Shown one piece after another: positions 1 to 6,670 of a stretch of 9,103 nucleotides of DNA. The notes under the pieces are model-generated. The model was not told the origin of the DNA. It saw only the letters and a program-made list of their open reading frames with translations, and did no database searches. The DNA lies in contig DATBFY010000083.1 of the NCBI GenBank assembly GCA_036558265.1, positions 1 to 9,103 on the forward strand. The letters are read 5' to 3'. Position 1 is the first letter of the stretch. The number at the start of each line of letters is the position of its first letter. The DNA comes from RYN-433 sp036558265. Its GTDB lineage: Bacteria; Planctomycetota; Phycisphaerae; Tepidisphaerales; Tepidisphaeraceae. The position numbers and the translations under genes are program-made.

Positions 1-1332
1 AAACAAATTGCACAGCGACGTGTTCTTCTTATGGACCAGGTGCCGACCACCCTTGATCGTCCCGCCGCCCTTTCCCGCCAAGACCAGCGGAAGGTTGCGC
101 GGGTTGTGGCTGTTGCCATCGCGCATGCAACTGCCGAAGAGGAGCATGGAGTTGTCTAAAAGTGTGTTCTCCCCTTCCTTGATCGCCGCCATCTTGTCCA
201 GCATGTACCGGAACTGTTCGACATGCCACCGGTTGATCCGCGCGTACATCTCCAGCGTCGCCTTCTCGTTCTTGTGGTGGCTGATCTCGTGATGACCGCC
301 CTTGACCCCCTCCAGCCACGAGAAATTCTTGGGCGACACGCCATTGCCGAACATGAACGTCGAGACCCGCGTCGAATCCGTCCAGAACGCCAACACCATC
401 AAATCCAGCATCAGCCGCACATGATCGGTGTGGTCGCCGCTGCGCCGGACGTTGGCCGCCAGCTTCTGCCGCTCGGGGCTCGCCCAGGTGGCGATCCGCT
501 TGTCCAGCGCCTCGATTTCCGCCAGTGCCGCGGAAGGCAGCTTGTTGTCCTCGGCCCGCTGCTTCGTGTTGAACTCGATGCGTTTCTCGACCGCGCGCAC
601 CGAGTCGAAATACTCGTCCAGCTTCCGCTGATCGGCCCTGCCCACCCGCTGCCGCAGCGAATGCGCATCCTCCGCCACCAGGTCCAGGATGCTCCGGTCA
701 TCCGCCGGCGTCCCGATCGCGTCGCCTCCGCTCCGGAACAACCGATCGAAGGCCAATCGCGGGTTGATCTCCTTCGCCAAGGGCGACGTCGGCGTCGCCC
801 AGGCGATGTGCGACCCGTAAAGCGCCGTGTACCCCACGTTGTTATCCACGAAATTCGTCACCGGCTCGATCCCCAGCTCCAGCGACGGCAGCGGCGTCTG
901 GCTCCCCACCCGCTGCGCCGCCAACTGGTCCATCGATACCCCGCCGCTGCGCAGATCCTTCCCCGTCGTCTTGGTGATGGTTGTGCCGGTCAGGAACCCC
1001 GCCGTCTTCACGTAATGCCCATCCCCGCCGACCGAGCCCGCGTTCCACAGCTCCGTCAGCACCAGCAGGTCGTCCTTGTGCTTCGCAAGCGGCGTCAGGA
1101 TCGGCGACAGTTCGAACTCCCGACCCGCCGCCTTAGGCGCCCACTGCTCGGTGTTCACGCCGTTGGCCATGTACAGCACGGCCATCCGCACCGGCAGCTT
1201 CGCCGCCGCGCCGGCGCCAGCCGCCGCCGCCGCGGTCTGCGGCGCGAACGCCCCCATCGCCTCCAGCAGCGGCAAACCCACCACCGCCCCCGCCGCTCCA
1301 CGCAACATCGTCCGCCGTGAAATCGCTCGCAT
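1..1332 (-). CDS. Tat-exported DUF1552 (HXXSHH family) protein, C-terminus cut by window edge
   Basis: The frame is open from an ATG at 1332 to the left edge: 444 codons with no stop, so the last few tens of residues are probably missing. The N-terminus carries a twin-arginine signal, S5-R6-R7-T-M-L-R-G followed by a hydrophobic and then Ala-rich stretch (about residues 12-40), which predicts folded export by the Tat pathway. The mature part opens with a strand like VRMAVLYMANGV, typical of DUF1552. The family-defining HXXSHH motif is present at H348-E-I-S-H-H353, with an extra His at 347. A GAGAGG Shine-Dalgarno 7 bases upstream supports this start. DUF1552 proteins are common in Planctomycetota and some Myxococcota; the reaction is unknown, and the conserved histidines suggest metal binding (inference). 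It lies 107 bp downstream of a DUF1592-type cytochrome gene, the usual partner, so the two probably act together in the periplasm. Confidence 0.93.
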   Translation of the reverse strand, partial: MRAISRRTMLRGAAGAVVGLPLLEAMGAFAPQTAAAAAGAGAAAKLPVRMAVLYMANGVNTEQWAPKAAGREFELSPILTPLAKHKDDLLVLTELWNAGSVGGDGHYVKTAGFLTGTTITKTTGKDLRSGGVSMDQLAAQRVGSQTPLPSLELGIEPVTNFVDNNVGYTALYGSHIAWATPTSPLAKEINPRLAFDRLFRSGGDAIGTPADDRSILDLVAEDAHSLRQRVGRADQRKLDEYFDSVRAVEKRIEFNTKQRAEDNKLPSAALAEIEALDKRIATWASPERQKLAANVRRSGDHTDHVRLMLDLMVLAFWTDSTRVSTFMFGNGVSPKNFSWLEGVKGGHHEISHHKNEKATLEMYARINRWHVEQFRYMLDKMAAIKEGENTLLDNSMLLFGSCMRDGNSHNPRNLPLVLAGKGGGTIKGGRHLVHKKNTSLCNLF

Positions 1333-1339
1333 CGAAATA

Positions 1340-1345
1340 CCTCTC
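1340..1345 (-). promoter_or_regulatory. Shine-Dalgarno of the DUF1552 gene
   Basis: On the minus strand GAGAGG lies 7 bases upstream of the ATG at 1332. It fixes the start so that the twin-arginine motif sits at residues 6-7, the expected place for a Tat signal. Confidence 0.6.
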
Positions 1346-1352
1346 GCCTTGC

Positions 1353-1377
1353 CGAGTGGGGCAGACATTCTTGTCTG
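1353..1377. repeat. Palindromic repeat unit 1 (CAGACA-TTCT-TGTCTG)
   Basis: A CGAGTGGGG flank (1353-1361) runs into a perfect 6-bp inverted repeat: CAGACA at 1362-1367, loop TTCT, TGTCTG at 1372-1377. The same layout recurs 36 bp further on (1389-1411) with a different but still self-complementary stem. It sits between two co-directional genes. The preserved pairing despite changed stem bases is direct evidence that the hairpin or palindrome is what matters. I recall similar units scattered in planctomycete and verrucomicrobial genomes (spurious translations such as QTFLSV or DKNVCPT), but this is memory and unchecked. Confidence 0.7.
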
Positions 1378-1379
1378 TC

Positions 1380-1424
1380 TCGCGTGTGCGAGTGGGGACA
1401 TTCCTGTCCCCCGAGCACACGCGA
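1380..1424. repeat. Palindromic repeat unit 2 inside a long composite hairpin
   Basis: The inner stem is GGGGACA (1394-1400), loop TTCC, TGTCCCC (1405-1411), 7 perfect base pairs. It is preceded by the same CGAGTGGGG flank as unit 1. An outer stem of 10 perfect pairs, TCGCGTGTGC (1380-1389) with GCACACGCGA (1415-1424), encloses it, leaving a small internal loop of 4 and 3 bases. In the direction of transcription no T-run follows, so this is not a standard Rho-independent terminator. It could be a mobile REP-like element, an mRNA stabiliser or a processing site between the cytochrome and DUF1552 cistrons. Confidence 0.7.
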
Positions 1425-1439
1425 TCGGGCCGCGCGCCT

Positions 1440-3299
1440 TCACGACCCATTCCGCCGATACCGGAACGGATAACTCTTCGCGATCGCCGCCACCAGCACC
1501 GAACTCTTATACTCCGATCGGCCCAATTCGTCCGTAATCTTCTTGACCGGCCCCTCGTCGTAATCCTCCAACCCTCGGCCCAGCGCGTACGCCAGCATCT
1601 TCTTGGTCACGGTCCGGGCGAAGTCGCCCTTCTTTCGCAGCAGGATCGCCTTGAGCTGTGCCGGGCCGGTGAAGGTCTCGCCGCTCGCGAGTCTCCCCTC
1701 CGCATCGACCCTGATCCCGCCAACCTCCGTCCGCCAGCGACCGATCGGGTCGAAATTCTCCAATCCGAACCCCAGCGGATCCATCCGCGCATGACACGAG
1801 GCGCACGCCGGATCCGCCCGATGCTTCTCCAGCCGCTTCCGGAAAGTCAGTCCGTCCGTCACCGCGTCGTCCGCCGGCAATTTGGGCAAATCGGGCGGCG
1901 GGGGCGGCGCCGAGGCGCCCAAAATCGTCTCCAGCACCCACTTGCCCCGCAGCACGGGACTGGTCCGCAACGGAAACGACGTCACCGCGTGGATCGCCCC
2001 CAGCCCCAGGATTCCCCCGCGCGTGTGATCCGCCCCCAGCGTCACCCGCTGAAGATCCTCCCCCTTCACGTCCGGCAAGCCGTAAAACCGCGATAACCGC
2101 TTGTTCAGATAGGTGTAATCCGAGTCGATCAGCGTCGTGATCGGCCGATCCTCCCGGAACACCGAATCCACGAACGCCACCGCCTGGTCGTACATCGCGT
2201 CCCGAATCACCGTCGTGAACTCCGGGAACTTCTTGCGATCCGGGTTCGCCGTCGTCCGCAGCGCGTTGAACGTCAGCCACTGCCCCCCGAAATACTCCGC
2301 CAGCGCCTTGGACCTGGGATCGTTGAGCATCCGCCGCACCTGGGCGTCGATCACCGCGTCCTCGTGCAGCGTTCCCTTCTTCGCCAGGTCAAAGAGCTCA
2401 TCATCCGGCATCGACGACCAGATGAAGTACGACAGCCGCGACGCCAACTCGTAATCGCTCACCGGGTACGGCTCGTTCGACTCGCGATCCTTCTCCACCC
2501 GGAAGAGGAAGTGCGGCGACACCAGGATCGCCTTGCCGGCCAGTTTCACAGCCTCCTCGAATCCCATCCCGCGCTGCTCCGCCCGGTCGAAGAGCGCCAG
2601 ATACCGATCGACCTCTTTCGCTTCGACCGGCCGGCGAAACGCGCGGAAGGCCAGGTGCTCGATGCACTCGCGCGCGGCCTGGCGCTTGGCCTTATTGCCC
2701 TCGGGCCGCGCCACCAGCAGCTTTCCCTTCTCCGCGCCGGCCATCACCTCGCCGGCGGCCTTGAGATACATCTCCATCAGCACGGGCGGGACGAAGAGGG
2801 TGTCGGCGTTGTTGTCGAACCCGGCCCCGCCGCCCCCGTCCGCCGGGAACGCATCCGCCGGGTGCGAATAGACACCCAGCAGATCGCGCACCGTGTTGTT
2901 GTACTCCTGCCGGTTCAGCCGGTGAATCGTGACCCGGCCGGGGTCCTTGGGCAGCTTCGACCAGTCGAGATGATCCAGGCGGTACGTGACGTAGGTGATG
3001 AGCAGCTCCCGCTCCGCCGGCCTGGGTTGCGGCTTGCTTTCCGGGGGCATGGTGTAGTCCCCCAACTGCTCGAGGACGGTTCGCCAGAGCTTCGGGTCCG
3101 CCTGCACCGCCGAATCGTCGGCAAATCCGCCCAGCTTCACATCCCCCTTGTGTTTGTCACCCCCGTGACAGTTGTAGCAATACGTCTGAAGCAGCGGGCG
3201 GACGTCTTTCCCAAACGCCAGGCCCGCAGGTTCAACGGCCCGCGCCGCAACCGCGCCGCAAAGCAACACGGCCACCAGGATCATCGCGCGACAGGTCAT
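1440..3299 (-). CDS. Exported planctomycete cytochrome protein with DUF1587/1595/1592/1588/1585 domains
   Basis: From an ATG at 3299 this encodes 619 residues; an in-frame TTG at 3305 would add two. The protein starts with a Sec-type signal (a hydrophobic run ending near ARA, about residue 20). A c-type heme motif CYNCH follows (about residues 41-45), with a possible Met ligand in MPPES about 40 residues later. DUF1587 comes next (about 120-190, VTIHRLNRQEYNNTVRDLLG), then DUF1595 (205-270), DUF1592 (280-410), DUF1588 (425-525) containing a second CxxCH (CASCHARMDPLGF, about 499-511), and DUF1585 at the C-terminus. This is the standard full-length order for the family. It is a periplasmic diheme-type protein of unknown reaction, very common and multicopy in Planctomycetota. 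No convincing Shine-Dalgarno precedes either start. The DUF1552 gene follows, and the pair is probably co-transcribed. The reaction and substrate cannot be read from sequence. Confidence 0.95.
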   Translation of the reverse strand: MTCRAMILVAVLLCGAVAARAVEPAGLAFGKDVRPLLQTYCYNCHGGDKHKGDVKLGGFADDSAVQADPKLWRTVLEQLGDYTMPPESKPQPRPAERELLITYVTYRLDHLDWSKLPKDPGRVTIHRLNRQEYNNTVRDLLGVYSHPADAFPADGGGGAGFDNNADTLFVPPVLMEMYLKAAGEVMAGAEKGKLLVARPEGNKAKRQAARECIEHLAFRAFRRPVEAKEVDRYLALFDRAEQRGMGFEEAVKLAGKAILVSPHFLFRVEKDRESNEPYPVSDYELASRLSYFIWSSMPDDELFDLAKKGTLHEDAVIDAQVRRMLNDPRSKALAEYFGGQWLTFNALRTTANPDRKKFPEFTTVIRDAMYDQAVAFVDSVFREDRPITTLIDSDYTYLNKRLSRFYGLPDVKGEDLQRVTLGADHTRGGILGLGAIHAVTSFPLRTSPVLRGKWVLETILGASAPPPPPDLPKLPADDAVTDGLTFRKRLEKHRADPACASCHARMDPLGFGLENFDPIGRWRTEVGGIRVDAEGRLASGETFTGPAQLKAILLRKKGDFARTVTKKMLAYALGRGLEDYDEGPVKKITDELGRSEYKSSVLVAAIAKSYPFRYRRNGS

Positions 3300-3365
3300 C
3301 CGCAACGTACTATCCCGCCCACCCGCGGGAGTTGAATGTCATCGCCCGAGCCGACCTAGGCGCAT
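3300..3365 (-). promoter_or_regulatory. Likely promoter region of the cytochrome/DUF1552 pair
   Basis: Only about 65 bp separate the upstream terminator from the cytochrome gene start, so a promoter for the pair should lie here. The best sigma-70-like match on the minus strand is TTCAAC (3336-3331), 16 bases, GATAGT (3314-3309). Both boxes are weak, and the resulting leader would be very short. This is a placement argument more than a motif match. Confidence 0.25.
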
Positions 3366-3397
3366 ATAAAAAGCGACGCCCCCGTTGCGGGGGCGTC
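3366..3397 (-). terminator. Rho-independent terminator of the 233-residue protein gene
   Basis: On the minus strand GACGCCCCC (3397-3389), loop GCAAC, GGGGGCGTC (3383-3375) form a perfect 9-bp GC-rich stem. It is followed at once by GCTTTTTATAT (3374-3364). This is a textbook intrinsic terminator for right-to-left transcription. It ends the upstream transcript and isolates the cytochrome/DUF1552 pair. Confidence 0.88.
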
Positions 3398-3610
3398 ACT
3401 CGAATGGCTGTCCGAACGGGAATGGCACCGCCCGGACCAGGGAGAGGAGATTGTGCGGTCGATGCGCGCCGAGCGGACCGGGGCCTGTTGGTTGCCCGCC
3501 TCCCGCGCGCCTCGCGGATCGTCGCGCTGCGCGACCGCGAACGTCCGTGTCGAGTTAAATATCGTTCTCCATCAATCCTCGCGATCCTTCCTCGGTCCTT
3601 CCGCCGGGCC
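3398..3610 (-). other. Long structured 3' untranslated region, no protein gene seen
   Basis: Between the stop codon at 3611 and the terminator lie 213 bases without a credible gene. On the minus strand the stretch contains a strong hairpin at 3540-3512: TCGCG-GTCGCG, loop CAG, CGCGAC, a 4-base bulge GATC, then CGCGA, in all 11 pairs. A weaker inverted repeat (GTCC/GGAC with GGG/CCC) lies nearer the terminator. An AT-rich spot around 3555 is followed by GC-rich structured sequence up to the terminator, which is compatible with a 3'-derived small RNA, but no promoter is convincing. Confidence 0.4.
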
Positions 3611-4312
3611 TCACTCGAAAAATCCCGAACTCTGCAACGTGTTCGTCGGCGACAGCATCGGCTGCGCGGGCGCCACCGGGGCGTACACCGGCACCGACTG
3701 CACGGCCTGCACCGGCGGCGGGGAGGTGTACATGTAGACCTGGGCGAACAACGACTGCGGACTGGGCAAAACCTGATCCAGCGACTGCAACCGCACCATC
3801 GCCGTCACGTCCACCTTCTGGTAACCCGAGCCTTCGGGCTCGATCGTCACCGACCGGTCCGCCGACGCCTGCGGATCCGACAACCCCATCGTGCTCGCGA
3901 TGGGAGTCGAGCTGCTACTGATCCCCAACGTCTCGGCCGCCCGCGTCGAATCCTTGCTCTGGTAGAAGCTTACTACCAGATCCTGCCAGGACATCTGCCG
4001 GCCCGAACCGCTCACCGCGGCGCGAACTTTCAGCGACAGGAAGTCACCGAATCCCTCGCTGGGGATCGTCAGGTGAACCGGCGGCGCATTGCCGACGGTC
4101 CACGTGACGTCGCCCGGCTCGGCGACCATGTGCACCTGCACCCAGTCGCTGTCTACACCGTCGGAAACCTGGTCATCCCACCGCGTATGACCGAATGCTG
4201 TATCACCTTGGGCGTCACCGGCGGCGAGTTCCGGAATGCCCTCATTCGTGCCATTTGCTCCTATTTTCAGCTCAGCATAGACGCAATAACCCGAAAAATC
4301 CGTGGCTACCAT
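3611..4312 (-). CDS. Protein of unknown function, beta-rich with Pro-rich tail
   Basis: I do not recognise this 233-residue protein. Residues 1-115 and 155-195 read as alternating beta-strands (for example VTWTVGNAPPVHLTIP, then MSWQDLVVSFYQ, then VDVTAMVRLQ and LFAQVYMYT), suggesting a beta-sandwich. Residues 125-150 are Ser/Thr-rich, and 197-222 form a Pro/Val/Ala-rich tail (SPPPVQAVQSVPVYAPVAPA) ending in GFFE. No signal peptide, membrane segment or cysteine motif is visible. The ATG at 4312 is the only start in its frame before a stop at 4351, and its Shine-Dalgarno is poor. A perfect AGGAGG lies upstream but serves an ATG in another frame (see the separate entry), so the N-terminus may be misread through a frameshift. 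It lies downstream of the kinase gene with its own possible promoter and a strong terminator. The beta-rich make-up hints at a surface or extracellular role, but the absent signal peptide argues against it. Confidence 0.72.
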   Translation of the reverse strand: MVATDFSGYCVYAELKIGANGTNEGIPELAAGDAQGDTAFGHTRWDDQVSDGVDSDWVQVHMVAEPGDVTWTVGNAPPVHLTIPSEGFGDFLSLKVRAAVSGSGRQMSWQDLVVSFYQSKDSTRAAETLGISSSSTPIASTMGLSDPQASADRSVTIEPEGSGYQKVDVTAMVRLQSLDQVLPSPQSLFAQVYMYTSPPPVQAVQSVPVYAPVAPAQPMLSPTNTLQSSGFFE

Positions 4313-4337
4313 TCGAACCTGTCTTTCCGGGCGCCAT
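4272..4337 (-). other. Short frame with perfect Shine-Dalgarno overlapping the start of the unknown gene
   Basis: On the minus strand an ATG at 4337 reads MAPGKTGSNGSHGFFGLLRLC then TGA (21 codons). An in-frame upstream ATG at 4367 would make 31. The canonical AGGAGG at 4349-4344 is 6 bases before the ATG at 4337, far better than anything preceding the ATG at 4312. The frame differs by one base from the 233-residue gene, and both cross a run of five T (4298-4294). Removing one T would join the two frames into MAPGKTGSNGSHGF-SGYCVYAEL. It is either a regulatory upstream ORF or the true start of a gene broken by a one-base indel. Confidence 0.4.
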
Positions 4338-4343
4338 TTCGGC

Positions 4344-4349
4344 CCTCCT
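4344..4349 (-). promoter_or_regulatory. Perfect AGGAGG Shine-Dalgarno
   Basis: The minus strand reads AGGAGG, then GCCGAA, then ATG at 4337. The consensus and 6-base spacing are ideal. It points to translation beginning at 4337 and not at 4312. Confidence 0.55.
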
Positions 4350-4436
4350 CATCCCTGCCCGATGCATTTTCGCCCCTATCGCTGCTGCAGCGCGGCCATT
4401 CACCTTGCTTAATGCGCTCGGCGCGCCGCGCTCACG

Positions 4437-4466
4437 TAAATAATTCATACGATTTTTTGACGGGAA
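4437..4466 (-). promoter_or_regulatory. AT-rich candidate promoter before the unknown protein gene
   Basis: An AT-rich island stands out in otherwise GC-rich DNA between the kinase stop (4505) and the next gene. On the minus strand TTCCCG (4466-4461), 18 bases, TATTTA (4442-4437) is a possible -35/-10 pair; TATGAA just upstream is an alternative -10. The match is weak. The 192-bp gap and the private terminator downstream make a separate transcript plausible. Confidence 0.25.
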
Positions 4467-4504
4467 CAGCAGTGGGCGGGAAATTGAGGAGGAAATCGGC
4501 AGCC

Positions 4505-6655
4505 CTACTTCGTCTCGTCCTTCACCTGAACTACGCGGAAACCCAGATCCTCACGCCGGGCATTAGGGAGGGCCTGGTCCCTGGCCGAAGATCGACAATC
4601 CAACGGGTTTTTAAGATACGACCCCCCGCGAATCACATGCGGACCCGCAGATCCGGTCAAAACCGGATTCTGAGAGAATTCCAAATAGTCTTTCACATAC
4701 ACGTCCAGACACCACTCCGCGGCATTACCGTGGAAGTCGTGCAGCCCCCAGTCGTTATCGCCGCGCAAGCCCCCCGTGTGCAGCCTGCCCCCTCCGCCGG
4801 GTGTGACCTTTGTCCATCCCATCGAGTTGGCATCGCCATTGCCGGCAAACGGCTCCATTGACCCCGCACGACACGCATATTCCCACTGCGCCTCGGTCGG
4901 TAGCCGGTATTTGCGGCCCTCGCGCTTGCTCAGTTCCTCGCAAAACGCATTCGCCTCGTCCCATGTGACGTGGGTCACCGGCAAATGGCGATCGGCCCCT
5001 GCCATCCCCTCAGCCAGTGTTCCCATCACCTGCTCATACTGCTCGACCGTCACTTCGCAGTCGCTGACCCAGAACGGCTGGGTCAGCCGCACCTCGTGGA
5101 TGTGCTCGTCATCCGCCCACAGTGGCGACGGGTAGCGGGATGCCGACCCCATCATGAACCACCCGGGTGGCACGAGCATCATCTTCATCCCGATGCTGTT
5201 CTGCATCGTCGGAAGCCCTGCCCGGTGCCGGGTCGGAATATTACTCCGCCACGGCTGGCTCCGCGCCAGCCATACCCCTGCAACCACCAGGCACGCCACC
5301 GCCACCCAGACCGCCGGCCGGATCCACCGCTGCAGCGGAAGGAAAAAGCCCTCTCCCGCCGTGACCGCCCGACCTTCCAGCAGCGACTCCAGGTCCCGCG
5401 CCAGCTCCGCCGCCGTAGCGTAGCGCCGCGCCGGCGCCTTCGCCAGCGCCTTGGCCAGGATCGCCTCAAGCGCCCCCACCCGCGTGAACCGCACCGACGT
5501 CCACCGCAGCGGCGCGGGCGGCGTCATCGTGATGTGCCGCACGATCTCCGTGATCGAGCCCGCCACCGGGTACGGGAAGCGCCCGGTCAGGCACTGGTAC
5601 AGGCACACCCCCAGCGCGTAAACGTCGCTCCGCGCGTCCACCTGGGCCGAGCCCCCGCCCGCCTGCTCGGGACTCGTCCACGGCAGCGAACCCACCACCT
5701 GCCCCGCCATGGTCAGCACCGTCGCCGATTCCGGCCCCGGCCGGTCGTGGTCCAGGATGCGCGCCAGCCCGAAATCCAGCAGGTGCGGCTCGCCGCGCGA
5801 GTCCACCCGGATGTTGGACGGCTTCAAGTCGCGATGAACGATGCCCAGGCGATGCGCCTCCTGCACCGCATCCGCGATCTTGACGAACTTCCGCAACAAC
5901 CCCACCGGAAAATCCGCCTCCGCCAGTTGCGCCTCCGCCGCGTACTCGTCCAGGGCGCAGCCGTCCACGAACTGCATGACCAGGAAGAACGAGCCGTCGG
6001 CGCTGCGCCCGCGGTCGAGGATGCCGACGACGTTGGGGTGGTCGAGGGCGGCCAGTGCCTGCGCCTCGCGCTCGAAGCGCGCCCGGTGTCGCGCGCCGGC
6101 GAGCGGGCCACCGGGCAGGATCTTGATCGCCACGCGGCGTCCGGTCACCTCCTGCACGGCCTTGTAAACCGTCGCCTGCCCGCCCCGGCTGATCTCCGAG
6201 AGGATCTGGTATCCCTGGATGACAAGGGGCGGGATCTCGAGCGCGTCGGCGTCGCCACCGGCGCCGGCGGCGTCATCGGGGGCGGCAATGGGGGATTCGA
6301 TCTTTTCCGGATCGATCGGGTCGAGCGGTCGGTCGATCGGCCCGGCCTTCTGCGCCGCCAGGAACGCCCGCCGCAGCATGCGCAGGCCTTCGAGCTCTTC
6401 GGTGAGCTGCGGCTGGAGGTCGGGGTGCTCGGCGAGGATGCGGTCGTCGCTGAGCACCTCGCCACGGGCGCGTCGGGACATGACGTCGGCCATCACGCGG
6501 CGCAGTTCGGAATCACGACGCGCCCGTTCGAGGGCGTCGGACGAACTGCTGTCTCCGACCACCGCAACGGCGGACGCGGACAGGCCGGCGCCGTCCGCCT
6601 CTCCGGCGTCGGCGGCGGCGGTGCGCAGCGTCATGTTCGAGTCGGTCGGTTTCAT
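4505..6655 (-). CDS. Membrane Ser/Thr protein kinase with C-terminal FGE-sulfatase (SUMF1)-like domain
   Basis: The protein has 716 residues from the ATG at 6655. The frame stays open to 6778, but that would overlap the sigma-factor gene and add only Arg/Pro-rich sequence. Residues 50-105 hold a motif common before planctomycete kinase domains (DDRILAEHPDLQPQLTEELEGL). The Hanks-type kinase spans about 149-430: glycine loop ISRGGQATVYKA (first and third Gly replaced by Ser and Ala), VAIK Lys178, alpha-C Glu197, HRDLKPSN with Asp276 and Asn281, DFG at 294-296 and SPE at 328-330. All catalytic residues are present, so it should be active. One transmembrane helix (about 447-464) is followed by an FGE-sulfatase-like domain (about 486-716) with LPTEAQWEYACRAG, GNAAEWCLD, VIRGGSY and LGFRVV. 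The two catalytic cysteines of true formylglycine-generating enzymes are absent, so this domain more likely binds a ligand or partner outside the membrane. It lies 47 bp after the sigma gene, probably in the same operon. Confidence 0.95.
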   Translation of the reverse strand: MKPTDSNMTLRTAAADAGEADGAGLSASAVAVVGDSSSSDALERARRDSELRRVMADVMSRRARGEVLSDDRILAEHPDLQPQLTEELEGLRMLRRAFLAAQKAGPIDRPLDPIDPEKIESPIAAPDDAAGAGGDADALEIPPLVIQGYQILSEISRGGQATVYKAVQEVTGRRVAIKILPGGPLAGARHRARFEREAQALAALDHPNVVGILDRGRSADGSFFLVMQFVDGCALDEYAAEAQLAEADFPVGLLRKFVKIADAVQEAHRLGIVHRDLKPSNIRVDSRGEPHLLDFGLARILDHDRPGPESATVLTMAGQVVGSLPWTSPEQAGGGSAQVDARSDVYALGVCLYQCLTGRFPYPVAGSITEIVRHITMTPPAPLRWTSVRFTRVGALEAILAKALAKAPARRYATAAELARDLESLLEGRAVTAGEGFFLPLQRWIRPAVWVAVACLVVAGVWLARSQPWRSNIPTRHRAGLPTMQNSIGMKMMLVPPGWFMMGSASRYPSPLWADDEHIHEVRLTQPFWVSDCEVTVEQYEQVMGTLAEGMAGADRHLPVTHVTWDEANAFCEELSKREGRKYRLPTEAQWEYACRAGSMEPFAGNGDANSMGWTKVTPGGGGRLHTGGLRGDNDWGLHDFHGNAAEWCLDVYVKDYLEFSQNPVLTGSAGPHVIRGGSYLKNPLDCRSSARDQALPNARREDLGFRVVQVKDETK

Positions 6656-6670
6656 CGGTCCGCGCCTACA

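Noticed and set aside
223..1320. Long plus-strand open frame (365 codons)
   Set aside because: It lies wholly antisense to the DUF1552 gene, is Arg/His/Pro-rich with no domain, and is the usual by-product of high GC in the opposite strand.
1380..1424. Rho-independent terminator between the cytochrome and DUF1552 genes
   Set aside because: The hairpin is strong, but no T-run follows in the direction of transcription.
1353..1424. CRISPR array
   Set aside because: There are only two short palindromic units, with differing stems, no uniform repeats or spacers and no cas genes.
2364..3335. Plus-strand open frame of 323 codons
   Set aside because: It is a shadow of the DUF1592-type cytochrome gene, whose domain motifs are unmistakable on the minus strand.
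3332..4861. Long plus-strand open frame (509 codons) crossing three regions
   Set aside because: It runs antisense through a terminator, an intergenic gap and parts of two convincing minus-strand genes, and its translation has no recognisable motif.
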